From NCBI GenBank assembly GCA_011365055.1, contig RDOG01000001.1, positions 186,001 to 250,000 of the forward strand: a stretch of 64,000 nucleotides of DNA, in the 5' to 3' direction. Made by a program: the position numbers and the translations under genes. Source of the stretch: Promethearchaeota archaeon (GTDB lineage: Archaea > Asgardarchaeota > Lokiarchaeia > Helarchaeales > RDOG01). Below are positions 51,972 through 60,367 of this stretch, one piece after another (positions within the stretch are counted from its first letter, which is position 1; every line of letters begins with the position of its first letter). The notes below the pieces were generated by a model. It saw nothing but the letters and a program-made list of their open reading frames with translations. It searched no databases and was not told the origin of the DNA.

Positions 51972-52344
51972 CTAAAGAGATAATGATCAATGCTTTTCCG
52001 TTTAAATTGAGGAATGCTGGTTTATTAAAGGATAGCCGGGAGATCGTTACACAGGAAATTTGGAAAAATTATCTTCCTAACTTGAAATTGAAAAAGTTCA
52101 AAGATTTTTTCTTTACAATTTCGATTTTGTCCATTTTAATGATGGATATTCCTAGGATGAGATTTTATAAAAAATAAAAGGTTGGTGAATTTTTTAAAAT
52201 CAAAGATATCAAATCTTCCTAAACCTACGAAAAAGTTATTTTTTAAGCAATTTTTTAAGCTATACTTTCTTTTCATATCTAAAATTTTCTTTTGTGTAAC
52301 GTTCAAATCTTTCATGTTGACGTTTCTCTACTTATTTTCTGCGT
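51972..52344. other. Scrambled stretch with gene fragments
   Basis: On the plus strand, codons from about 51956 to 52177 encode PKEIMINAFPFKLRNAGLLK, then DSREIVTQEIWKNYLPNL, without a convincing start. It looks like a piece of a larger protein joined to the preceding minus-strand fragment. On the minus strand a 59-codon frame (52136-52315) starts MKDLNVTQKKILDMKRKY; it could be a small gene but has no family. A hydrophobic plus-strand frame at 52182 is probably its shadow. Confidence 0.35.
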
Positions 52345-53187
52345 TCAAGACATTATCAACCTTTTAATTGAATAATCCAGTTTGCTTTCGACAAATTTCT
52401 TTAATTCTTTCTTACTTTCATTTTTTTTAATTTCAGGGGCTATTGGAATACTGGATTTTTTTATGACGGATTCAAAAACAACTATTTGTATTAAATTCCA
52501 AAGCTTTGCATTAATAACTTCCAATTCTTTAGAATAATAAACTGCATAATATTGGAAATTTAATGGGATAGGACTTAATTTGGACCTTATTTCTTCAATA
52601 TATCTTTCATATTGCTCAAGTTGAGATGATAATGATGGTTGAGATGATAATGATGGTTGAGATGATAATGATGGTTGAGATGATAATGATGGTTGAGATG
52701 ATAATGATGGTTGAGATGATAATGATGGTTGAGATGATAATGATGGTTGAGATGATAATGATGGTTGAGATGATAATGATGGTTGAGTTTCCAAAAATCG
52801 TTGATTAAAAAAAGAATTTTCTTCAGGAAATTCAAGATCAAGAACTAAAGCAGCTATTATTAACAAATACGAAATGATTTGAAGAATGAACATTTTTGCT
52901 GAATGAGGGGTCGCTTGTTCATAAATCAAATTTTCTTTTTCATTAGATTTTAATTCATTTTCCAAGTCTTTTATTTCAGTAAAAATGGGTTTAAATCTAT
53001 TCAAGAAATCAAGGATGACTTCTTTTTCGGAACCTGTCAATTCAATATTAAATAAGGAACTTTCTAAATCCATTGTATAAAAATCAACAGGAAATTTTCT
53101 TTTTTGCTCCGTTCTGAAAACTTTTATTAATTCTACATTATGTAATATATCAATAATTGGTCCAATTGCTTGAAGAGAAATTCCCAC
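52345..53187 (-). CDS. Hypothetical protein with QPSLSS repeats and a membrane helix
   Basis: 280 residues from a GTG start. Residues 1-95 are helical. A hydrophobic helix (MFILQIISYLLIIAALVLDL) lies near residues 100-120. Then nine perfect QPSLSS repeats (54 residues) lead to a helical C-terminus (about 190-280). This looks like a single-pass membrane protein with a flexible Ser/Pro spacer. The repeat length is set by nine identical 18-bp DNA units, so it may vary between strains. Family unknown. It lies in the mobile-gene decay zone but has an intact frame. Confidence 0.55.
   Translation of the reverse strand: MGISLQAIGPIIDILHNVELIKVFRTEQKRKFPVDFYTMDLESSLFNIELTGSEKEVILDFLNRFKPIFTEIKDLENELKSNEKENLIYEQATPHSAKMFILQIISYLLIIAALVLDLEFPEENSFFNQRFLETQPSLSSQPSLSSQPSLSSQPSLSSQPSLSSQPSLSSQPSLSSQPSLSSQPSLSSQLEQYERYIEEIRSKLSPIPLNFQYYAVYYSKELEVINAKLWNLIQIVVFESVIKKSSIPIAPEIKKNESKKELKKFVESKLDYSIKRLIMS
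52623..52784 (+). repeat. Nine perfect tandem 18-bp repeats
   Basis: The unit GAGATGATAATGATGGTT is repeated nine times without visible change. It is inside the gene at 52345, encoding QPSLSS on the minus strand. Because 18 is a multiple of three, copy-number change keeps the frame. It is not CRISPR: there are no spacers. Confidence 0.95.
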
Positions 53188-53290
53188 TAATTTTTATAGT
53201 TGATATTTATTTCTTTTAAATGTATATAATTCAAAAATTAATTTCTTAGAGATCTTAATCTTCCTTTTTTTCATCTTTTTTAATTCGTAA

Positions 53291-53458
53291 TTAAAATTTG
53301 TAATGTTCATAAGATCTCACTTTTTCCCACAATTTACCTTTATATGCAAAATTATTTTTATTATCGTCAATATAAAAGATTTTATAGTCATTTTCCCTTA
53401 ACATTAATAAGGCATCTTTCACAGTAAAAACTTTAGACTTTTTTTTGTTTCCTCTCAT
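53291..53458 (-). CDS. Small hypothetical protein, 55 residues
   Basis: A 55-residue frame starting MRGNKKKSKVFTVKDALL, containing ENDYKIFYIDDNKNNFAYKG and ending in a KLWEKVRSYEHYKF helix. It looks like a genuine small alpha/beta protein. It follows the 64-residue frame at 53477 on the same strand with a short gap, so the two may be co-transcribed. A further 37-codon frame (53211-53311) overlaps its end. Function unknown. Confidence 0.45.
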   Translation of the reverse strand: MRGNKKKSKVFTVKDALLMLRENDYKIFYIDDNKNNFAYKGKLWEKVRSYEHYKF

Positions 53459-53476
53459 CATCAGTCAACATTTTAA

Positions 53477-53671
53477 TCATGCAAGTAATAATAAAACTTG
53501 TTTGTATTTTGTTGAATCTTTTCTAGCTAGTAGGCGGCCTGCTAGGCCTTCCCTGCCAACTTCGCCGTTTTCAACTAATTCCCTTAACTTTGCTAATTCA
53601 TATACTTCATCAACTAATTCGATAAATTGATTCAGATCATCAAAGCTGAAATCCGAAGTCATTTTTTTCAT
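53477..53671 (-). CDS. Small hypothetical helical protein
   Basis: 64 residues, acidic and helical at the start (FSFDDLNQFIELVDEVYELA), then a Gly/Arg patch (NGEVGREGLAGRLLARKD). The DNA of this patch (about 53525-53570) is markedly richer in G and C than everything around it. A likely start is the second Met, behind a weak ribosome site. No family recognised. Confidence 0.45.
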   Translation of the reverse strand: MKKMTSDFSFDDLNQFIELVDEVYELAKLRELVENGEVGREGLAGRLLARKDSTKYKQVLLLLA

Positions 53672-53796
53672 AATTAAATAAAGATATAGATCATTTATAT
53701 AATTATTAATATTATATAAATCTGGACTTTATATTAAAAAATTACCCTATCGATATAATTAAAAGCTTTTATTATATTATATTTTGAGGAACGGAA

Positions 53797-54936
53797 ATGT
53801 TTGAGGAACACATAATTTGGAAGAGTACAGTGCATGAAGGAGCACAGTACAATGGTAAAGCTTCTCTGATATTTGGATTTATTACAATTATTTGGATCTC
53901 TACAACGACTTTTTTATCAATTTTCCCATATTTTCTTTCGACACTGGGCTGGATTATTGTATTTCCTGGTCATATTTTCGGTGCTATTCCTATTTTTATT
54001 ACTTTTCTTCTTTTAGGTCTCTTTCTTTGTTTTTTTTTTATTTTTACTCGATTAACATATCTTAAAATTTATGAAAAAGGAATAGAAGTGCGTCAACCTT
54101 GGAAACCATTCATTTCTCAATATCTTCGCTATGATGAAATTGATGAAATTGGAGAAGTCGAAACTGGGCGAACTGCGGCATATGTAGCGATTGGTGAATC
54201 GTATCATAGAACAGTAAAACATAATCCAACGGGCAAACTCATTATAAAACTAAAAGATGGTAGAATTTATGGAATTTCCATAGCATGGGTCGATAATATA
54301 TATCATGCAATGAAATTAATAAGGAAAAATTATGAGAATTTATTTAATTCCAAATTGAAGGAATATAAAGTAGAAAATATATATGAGAATTTAATTGATT
54401 CTAACTTAAAAAAATATGAATTAATTGATGAACAAAAGAATATTGAAAAATATGGAGGACTTGGACCTTTAATATTTAAGACTAAACCAAATTCTCAGTA
54501 TATAGAATTTATTATAGTTAATATTTTTACAGGTCTCTCATTTAGTGCTGGTTTAGCGGTGCTAATAATTCTTATTTTTCGTTTCACCACTGCAGGTGAA
54601 TGGTTTGGAATTTTAATTCTTGGAGTAGTGGTATTCTTCTCCATTTCAATTCTAATTTTTTTAAGCACTTTATCTTTCTTAAAAACAAATTTAATTCTCT
54701 ATGAAAATGGCTTTAGAATAAGAAAATATTGGGTTGCTTTTAAAAATATTCCATATACTTTTATTTCATTAATTGGAGAAATTCATTACTATAGTGATGA
54801 TGACACATTTACAATTCACTTGAAGAATGATAATAAAATTTTATTAAATTCTAAAGCCGTGACGGGATTAGATATAATAAGAAATTATTTAATTAAAAAA
54901 GCTCCAAAACAAAACAATTTAAAGAGACTTGAGTAA
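53797..54936 (+). CDS. Duplicated membrane protein with two PH-like domains
   Basis: 379 residues built of two similar halves. Each half has two membrane helices (about 22-45 and 60-85; about 235-260 and 268-292) followed by a PH-like beta domain: YEKGIEVRQPWKPF through IIKLKDGRIYGISI in the first, YENGFRIRKYWVAF through IHLKNDNKILLNS in the second. This matches bPH-type membrane proteins. It is intact in a neighbourhood of pseudogenes. Role unknown; membrane organisation or lipid sensing is possible. Confidence 0.65.
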   Translation: MFEEHIIWKSTVHEGAQYNGKASLIFGFITIIWISTTTFLSIFPYFLSTLGWIIVFPGHIFGAIPIFITFLLLGLFLCFFFIFTRLTYLKIYEKGIEVRQPWKPFISQYLRYDEIDEIGEVETGRTAAYVAIGESYHRTVKHNPTGKLIIKLKDGRIYGISIAWVDNIYHAMKLIRKNYENLFNSKLKEYKVENIYENLIDSNLKKYELIDEQKNIEKYGGLGPLIFKTKPNSQYIEFIIVNIFTGLSFSAGLAVLIILIFRFTTAGEWFGILILGVVVFFSISILIFLSTLSFLKTNLILYENGFRIRKYWVAFKNIPYTFISLIGEIHYYSDDDTFTIHLKNDNKILLNSKAVTGLDIIRNYLIKKAPKQNNLKRLE

Positions 54937-54952
54937 AATAAAAACGTAGTCA

Positions 54953-55757
54953 AAATAGATGATAATGATAAAAGTGAAGCATCTTTCATAAAATCAAAAG
55001 GAATTTAGAATTTTAAAACGAAGACTATTGTTGATTTACTTCGTCCATTTGTGAAATGAGCAGGAGGAAAAAGACAATTATTAGGTCAAATTCATAAGTT
55101 TGCCCCTAAAACTTTTAATAAATAGATTGAACCATTTGTAGGATGATGTACATTAATTTTCTATTTATTGCCTGAAAAGGCAATTCTAATTGATAAAAAT
55201 AACACCTTATCAATACCTACAAAATAATTAAAAATAAAGTTAAAAGTTTAATCAATTCTCTAAAAAAATATAATAATGAGAATGAATATTTTCATGAAGT
55301 AAGAAATAATGACAGAGAGGATTCTTTTAAGAATTGTTCAAAAATTGAAAAGGCATCTCGTATCATTTTTTTGAATAGATTTTGTTTTGATGGATTATAC
55401 AGGGTAAATAGTGAAGGATATTTCAATGTTCCATTTGGAAAATATAAAAATCCTAAATTTTATGATGAAGAAAATTTACAAGCTGTAAATAAAGCTTTAA
55501 AGAATGTTGATATATACTATGGATCTTTTGAAAAATGTTTAGAGTTTGCCGAAAGAGGGGATTTTATCTATTTTGATCCCCCATATCAACCAATTTCCGA
55601 TACTGCCTATTTTACAAGTTATACTAAAGATAATTTTGGGAAAAAATCTTAACAGAAATTGTTTAATGTCTTTAAAGAATTAAATCAAAGAGGCTGCAAA
55701 GTTTTACACAGTAATTCACATAATAATTTCATTTTAAATCTCTATAAAGATTTATAA
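54953..55757 (+). pseudogene. DNA adenine methyltransferase (Dam/D12 class), decayed
   Basis: The reading pieces give the D12-class N6-adenine methyltransferase order: LLRPFVK then AGGKRQLL (SAM-binding; the Trp codon between them is TGA), IEPFVG (next residue a stop), RIIFLNRFCFDGLYRVN and FNVPFGKYKNP, then GDFIYFDPPYQPIS (catalytic DPPY) and VLHSNSHN. There are in-frame stops near 55008, 55057, 55123, 55147, a frameshift near 55220 and a stop at 55650. The C-terminus appears short. It is a dead restriction-modification or orphan methylase. Confidence 0.8.
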
Positions 55758-55935
55758 TGAATTAATACTATTTTTTTAATATATCTAATATATTTTAGTT
55801 AAATTCTTGAAATATTTCCTTAATTGGATAAAAATCATGAAATATTTTTTTTAATATATCCTATTTTGGAATAACACCGATTATATATCTTTATTTATAA
55901 TAGATTTAATACTTAAAATTCTGTTAAAAATAAGA

Positions 55936-56742
55936 TTATGAATTTTGCCATAAATATTCAAAAATAGTTCGTTGGATCATTACCATTATAGGAACAGCAG
56001 TCCAGATAGCGTGTTCAAAAATTTTATTTTCTTGGAATATGAAAATTGATTCTTTCATATCAGCTATTAGAATGCTTGTTTTATTAAAATTTGGATGAGG
56101 TTGATTAACAAATGAATTGGATAATATTTGGATAATTCCCAATTTATCATCGAAAGTTGGTGAAATTTTCTTAAATTCTATATTTCGAGCAAACTTTTTG
56201 CTTTCTTTTAATAAAATTTTTTCGTCAGGGAATATTATTGATTTAATTTTTACATTCTTATTTTTTAATTTTTCTAAATAAGAATAAAATTTTTCATATT
56301 TATCAATACTTGAAAATCGAACAAAAATTTCTTTATTTGAGTTTGATAACATGTCAAGTATTCGGTTTTCAATATTTATTTCACCTTTTAATATCCATAA
56401 ATGCTCAAATTCTCTTTCAAGCTTTTGTATATTTAATTGTTCCAATTCCTTGATGGCTTCATCACTTGCAGTTAAATATGTATTTCTCAATCTTTCCACA
56501 ACTTCTACAGGTGCTACAGCTTTATAGATATTTGGCCGACCTTTTTGATAATTAATAGCACCAAATTTTATTAATTCGTCCAATGTATCATATACTCTCG
56601 GTCTAGGAACTTTAGAAAACTTGTGAATCTCAGTTGCAGATGCTTGTCCTAATGTATTTAAAGCACAATATATTTTTGCTTGATACTCCTTGAATCCTAA
56701 TTTGACGAGCGATGCTATCGCTTTTTCATTTATCATATCCAT
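55936..56742 (-). CDS. TrmB-family transcriptional regulator
   Basis: 268 residues. The N-terminal winged helix (SLVKLGFKEYQAKIYCALNT, then KVPRPRVYDTLDELIKFGAI, YQKGRPNIYKAV) is typical of TrmB/Lrs14-like archaeal regulators. A helical linker follows, then a C-terminal alpha/beta domain of PLD-like TrmB type (about 115-260). TrmB proteins usually respond to sugars. It is transcribed divergently from the methyltransferase at 56835, sharing a 90-base AT-rich promoter region. Confidence 0.85.
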   Translation of the reverse strand: MDMINEKAIASLVKLGFKEYQAKIYCALNTLGQASATEIHKFSKVPRPRVYDTLDELIKFGAINYQKGRPNIYKAVAPVEVVERLRNTYLTASDEAIKELEQLNIQKLEREFEHLWILKGEINIENRILDMLSNSNKEIFVRFSSIDKYEKFYSYLEKLKNKNVKIKSIIFPDEKILLKESKKFARNIEFKKISPTFDDKLGIIQILSNSFVNQPHPNFNKTSILIADMKESIFIFQENKIFEHAIWTAVPIMVMIQRTIFEYLWQNS

Positions 56743-56834
56743 TTAAATTTCACTAATAAAATTTTGTCACTCGCATAGTTACAATATATTAATAAATTAC
56801 TAATATAAATAATTTATTGCAATTCATATAAAAT

Positions 56835-57374
56835 TTGGTGATAAAAATGAATGATGAGAGAAAAAAGAATAGAATTTTGGCTTTAGTTTTTGGAGGAATC
56901 CTTTTTGTAATTATCCTACCAGTTAATTTAAGTATTGCGGCTTTTTTCCTTGATATTTTATTATTTATTCCAGGAATATTCATTTTTCCAATTAATCTTA
57001 TTACTGGAATTCCTATTTTAATTATTGGTTTTTTTTGGGCTATTTGGGCTAATGTAGATTTATTCGATAAGGGGAAGGGCAGCCCAGTTCCAACTAAATC
57101 AACCGAAACTATATTCTTAGTTAACTCAGGACCATACAAATATTCTCGAAATCCAATGATTTTTGGGACTTATTTCATATTCGTTGGTATAGGAATGCTT
57201 TTTGATTTAATAACATTGATCTTGATAATTGCTACATTAATGCTTGTTGGTTTAATAATTTATGTCAAGATTACAGAGGAAAAAAGACTTGAAGAACGAT
57301 TTGGAGAGTCCTATAGAGATTATAAAAGAAAAACTTCTTTTATCATACCATGGATTTCAAAAAAACAAACTTAA
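56835..57374 (+). CDS. Isoprenylcysteine carboxyl methyltransferase (ICMT)-like membrane protein
   Basis: 179 residues with four to five membrane helices. The C-terminal signature GPYKYSRNPMIFGTYFIFVG, then EEKRLEERFGESYRDYKRK, is that of the ICMT/PEMT family of SAM-dependent membrane methyltransferases. In eukaryotes ICMT methylates prenylated small GTPases; in prokaryotes the substrate is mostly unknown, often a lipid or isoprenoid. The start may be the ATG at 56847 (MNDERKK) instead. It converges with the gene at 57371. Confidence 0.85.
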   Translation: MVIKMNDERKKNRILALVFGGILFVIILPVNLSIAAFFLDILLFIPGIFIFPINLITGIPILIIGFFWAIWANVDLFDKGKGSPVPTKSTETIFLVNSGPYKYSRNPMIFGTYFIFVGIGMLFDLITLILIIATLMLVGLIIYVKITEEKRLEERFGESYRDYKRKTSFIIPWISKKQT

Positions 57375-58192
57375 TTATTCATCTTTTTTCTTATCCGTGT
57401 ATTTAAAATAGGTAAAATTTTATCATATAAAATGAAAAGATAAGGAGCACCTTGATTAAACAAGAAAAAAATCTCATATATTAAAAAAATAATTCCAGTT
57501 GGACGAATTCCAGATATGAACAAAGGAAATTCCATGAAAAATGATTGAGCCAATCCAATAATAAAAACAAATCCTATAATTTTCAAATTTCTTTGACCAA
57601 ATTTCCCCGAAGCATAAATGATAATTAAAGTAATATAGCCAATTAATACATTTATAATCCAAATGATTATTTGAGTATCCATGTGTCTTACAGTATTTAC
57701 TATAATGTCATTAATTGGTAACCAATATGAAATAAATGGTGTAAGCATCCAAAAACCAAAATACAAGCTTGTAAATAATATTAAATCCTTTTTAATCAAA
57801 TTTTTATCATCTTGCTTTGTTAAATTTTCAAAAACAATCCAAAGCCATCCGAATGCAAATATTGCATATGAAATGGTCATCATAAAATCTGCACCAAATT
57901 TAAGCCAGAAATATTCTCCTAATGGATGCGGTATTTGAATTCCGCCGATCCAATATTCTCTTACAAAAGTTCCCGCAGGATAATTTGGACCAGCTGGAAG
58001 ATTCCACCAAAAAACTGCATCAATAATATAAATTAAAATACCAGTAATAATACCAGCTAATAATGGATTCTTTTTTTTCTTAAAAATTAAAATAGTAATC
58101 CAGATTATTAGAAAGATTCCATCTATTATGATGTAATCATATTGAAAATTCCTAGCTGCATCATTTATTGCTTCAAGTATTTGAATTTGCAT
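57371..58192 (-). CDS. Polytopic membrane protein
   Basis: 273 residues with about eight hydrophobic helices and few charged loops (for instance VFWWNLPAGPNYPAGTF and QIPHPLGEYFWLKFG between helices 2 and 3). No transporter or enzyme signature is recognised. It overlaps the ICMT-like stop by four bases and is divergent from the alcohol dehydrogenase at 58286. Function unknown. Confidence 0.65.
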   Translation of the reverse strand: MQIQILEAINDAARNFQYDYIIIDGIFLIIWITILIFKKKKNPLLAGIITGILIYIIDAVFWWNLPAGPNYPAGTFVREYWIGGIQIPHPLGEYFWLKFGADFMMTISYAIFAFGWLWIVFENLTKQDDKNLIKKDLILFTSLYFGFWMLTPFISYWLPINDIIVNTVRHMDTQIIIWIINVLIGYITLIIIYASGKFGQRNLKIIGFVFIIGLAQSFFMEFPLFISGIRPTGIIFLIYEIFFLFNQGAPYLFILYDKILPILNTRIRKKMNN

Positions 58193-58285
58193 TATACCAA
58201 CACGTCAATCAATCATTTTTTAAAGGTTATGATAGATATTTTCATAAATTTAAGTGTCAAATTAAGAATTTTATTTGTGATTTGA

Positions 58286-59317
58286 ATGGAGTGCAATGTT
58301 TATTATGATATTGGAGATTTTAGGATAGAAAAAAGGGATTTTCCACAAATTGGTGATAATGAAGCATTAATAGAAGTAAAAGCAATCGGAATATGTGGAA
58401 CAGATGTTCATAAAGCAATGTATAAAACGGTTAAACCACCAATCGTTTTAGGTCATGAAGTATCTGGAATGGTGAGGCAAGTTGGAAATAAAGTAACAAA
58501 ATTAAAGATTGGAGATAGAGTAGCACTAGCACATCATGCCGCTTGCATGACCTGTAAATATTGCAGAAAGGGGCACCATTCTTTATGTGACATGTATCTA
58601 AAAAATAATTTTGAACCTGGTGGTTTTAGTTCATATTTAAAAATCTTTCAAGAACATATTGAAAGAACTGCTGTGAAAATTCCTGGAACTTTATCGTATG
58701 AGGAAGCAGCATTTATGGAACCCCTTGCATGTTGTTTAAGAGGTTGGAGAGCTTTAAAGATAAGTCCAATGGACAACGTTTTAATTATTGGTGCAGGACC
58801 GATTGGCTTATTATTTCTACAAATTGCTCAAATGTCAAATGTAAATGAAATATATATTTCTGATTTAATTGAATTTAGACTAGAAAAAGCGAAATTACTA
58901 GGTGCAACAAATGTTATTAATATTTCTAAAGCGAATTTAAACAAAAAAATTTTGGATTTTACTAATAATAGCGGAGTTGACACGATAATAAATACCGTTG
59001 GAATTGATTCGGTATATCAGAATAGTATTAATTTGTTAAATAGTGGTGGTAATTATTTATTTTTTGCAGAATGTGTTGATGATTCAAAAATTACGTTTTC
59101 ACCAAATTTAATCTACAAAAAAGAATTAAATTTCGTAGGAAGTTATTCTTCAAGTCCCTATGATTATGAAAACGGATTAAATTTAATTAAAAATAAAAAA
59201 ATAAATGTTAAAGAATTAATCACGCATATGTTTGGACTGAAAGATTTACAGAAAGGGATCGAATTAGCTCACGAAGCTAAAGATTCTTTAAAGATAATGA
59301 TCATTCCTAAGTTGTGA
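58286..59317 (+). CDS. Zinc-dependent alcohol dehydrogenase (MDR family)
   Basis: 343 residues. The catalytic zinc ligands are in GICGTDVHK and LGHEVSG. The structural zinc site is CMTCKYCRKGHHSLC (C-x2-C-x2-C-x7-C). NAD(P) binding is IGAGPIGLLFLQI. It resembles sorbitol/threonine/polyol dehydrogenases of the medium-chain family. The exact polyol substrate cannot be read. Its paralogue starts six bases after its stop, so the two are co-transcribed. Confidence 0.9.
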   Translation: MECNVYYDIGDFRIEKRDFPQIGDNEALIEVKAIGICGTDVHKAMYKTVKPPIVLGHEVSGMVRQVGNKVTKLKIGDRVALAHHAACMTCKYCRKGHHSLCDMYLKNNFEPGGFSSYLKIFQEHIERTAVKIPGTLSYEEAAFMEPLACCLRGWRALKISPMDNVLIIGAGPIGLLFLQIAQMSNVNEIYISDLIEFRLEKAKLLGATNVINISKANLNKKILDFTNNSGVDTIINTVGIDSVYQNSINLLNSGGNYLFFAECVDDSKITFSPNLIYKKELNFVGSYSSSPYDYENGLNLIKNKKINVKELITHMFGLKDLQKGIELAHEAKDSLKIMIIPKL

Positions 59318-59323
59318 TGTTAA

Positions 59324-60367
59324 ATGAAAATGAAAGCTGCTATGTTTCATGGGCCTAAAAATGTTAAATTAGAAGATATAAATATTCCCAATATATCAGA
59401 TGATGAAATCCTCGTAAAAATTAAAGCTGCAACAACTTGTGGAACAGATAGAAAATTATATTTACGTGATACAAAAAAATATCCTTCATATTTTAATCCT
59501 CCCACAATATTTGGTCATGAAATTGCTGGTGAAATATGTGAAATTGGGAAAAACATAAAAAATCACGAAATCGGAGAACGCGTGTATGTTCATGATTCAG
59601 GACCATGCTTGAAATGTTTTTATTGCAAAATTGGAAAACACAGCTTATGTGAAAGTATGACATGGAATTGGGGAACTTGGACAGAATATTTGAAAGTTCC
59701 TAAAGAGATCATTCAATGTGGGAATGTTGTTAAAATTCCGAAAAATCTGGATTTCACGGAAGCTGCATTAACAGAACCTTTGTCGTGTGTATTATATGGT
59801 GTAGAACGCTCGAATATAGCCCTTGGAGATGATGTTGTTATCATGGGTGCAGGACCCATTGGATTATTTTGGACAAATTTGGTCAGAAATAAAGGAGTTA
59901 AAATCATCCAAGTCGATTTAGATGATAAAAGACTAGCTATTGCGAAGAATTTGGGTGCAGATGTTATAATTAATCCAAATAATGAGGAAGATCTAATTAA
60001 GTCTGTGAAGGAAAATACAAGGGAGAACAGAGGGGCAGATATTGCTATCGAAGCTATAGGATATCCGCAAACATGGGAATCAACTATTAAAATGGTTAGG
60101 AAAGGCGGTACGGTAAATTTATTTGGAGGTCCCCCAACATCATCAACAATTTCAATAAATACTTCTTTAATTCATTATGATGAAGTTAATGTTATGGGTG
60201 TATTTCACACGACTCCAAGATACGTTCAATCTTCAATAGATTTACTATCAAATAGGAAAATAGACACAGATATTTTCATCTCAGAAAAATTATCATTAGA
60301 TAACCTAGATAAAATTTTAGATAATCTAGAACATCAGAAAGGAATAAAAACCGCAATCATCCCTTAA
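59324..60367 (+). CDS. Zinc-dependent alcohol dehydrogenase (MDR family), second copy
   Basis: 347 residues. TTCGTDRKL and FGHEIAGE are the catalytic zinc residues, and CLKCFYCKIGKHSLC the structural site. MGAGPIGLFWTNL binds NAD(P), followed by VDLDDKRLAIAKNLGADV. It is well diverged from the preceding copy, so the two enzymes probably act on different alcohols of one pathway. The end overlaps the convergent giant gene by four bases. Confidence 0.9.
   Translation: MKMKAAMFHGPKNVKLEDINIPNISDDEILVKIKAATTCGTDRKLYLRDTKKYPSYFNPPTIFGHEIAGEICEIGKNIKNHEIGERVYVHDSGPCLKCFYCKIGKHSLCESMTWNWGTWTEYLKVPKEIIQCGNVVKIPKNLDFTEAALTEPLSCVLYGVERSNIALGDDVVIMGAGPIGLFWTNLVRNKGVKIIQVDLDDKRLAIAKNLGADVIINPNNEEDLIKSVKENTRENRGADIAIEAIGYPQTWESTIKMVRKGGTVNLFGGPPTSSTISINTSLIHYDEVNVMGVFHTTPRYVQSSIDLLSNRKIDTDIFISEKLSLDNLDKILDNLEHQKGIKTAIIP

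Noticed and set aside
52623..52784. Possible CRISPR array at the 18-bp repeats
   Set aside because: The units are contiguous with no spacers, and no cas genes are near. They are in-frame coding repeats.
52626..52808. Plus-strand MMVEMI-repeat frame
   Set aside because: It only exists because the 18-bp repeat is open in every frame. The minus-strand gene extends far beyond the repeat on both sides.
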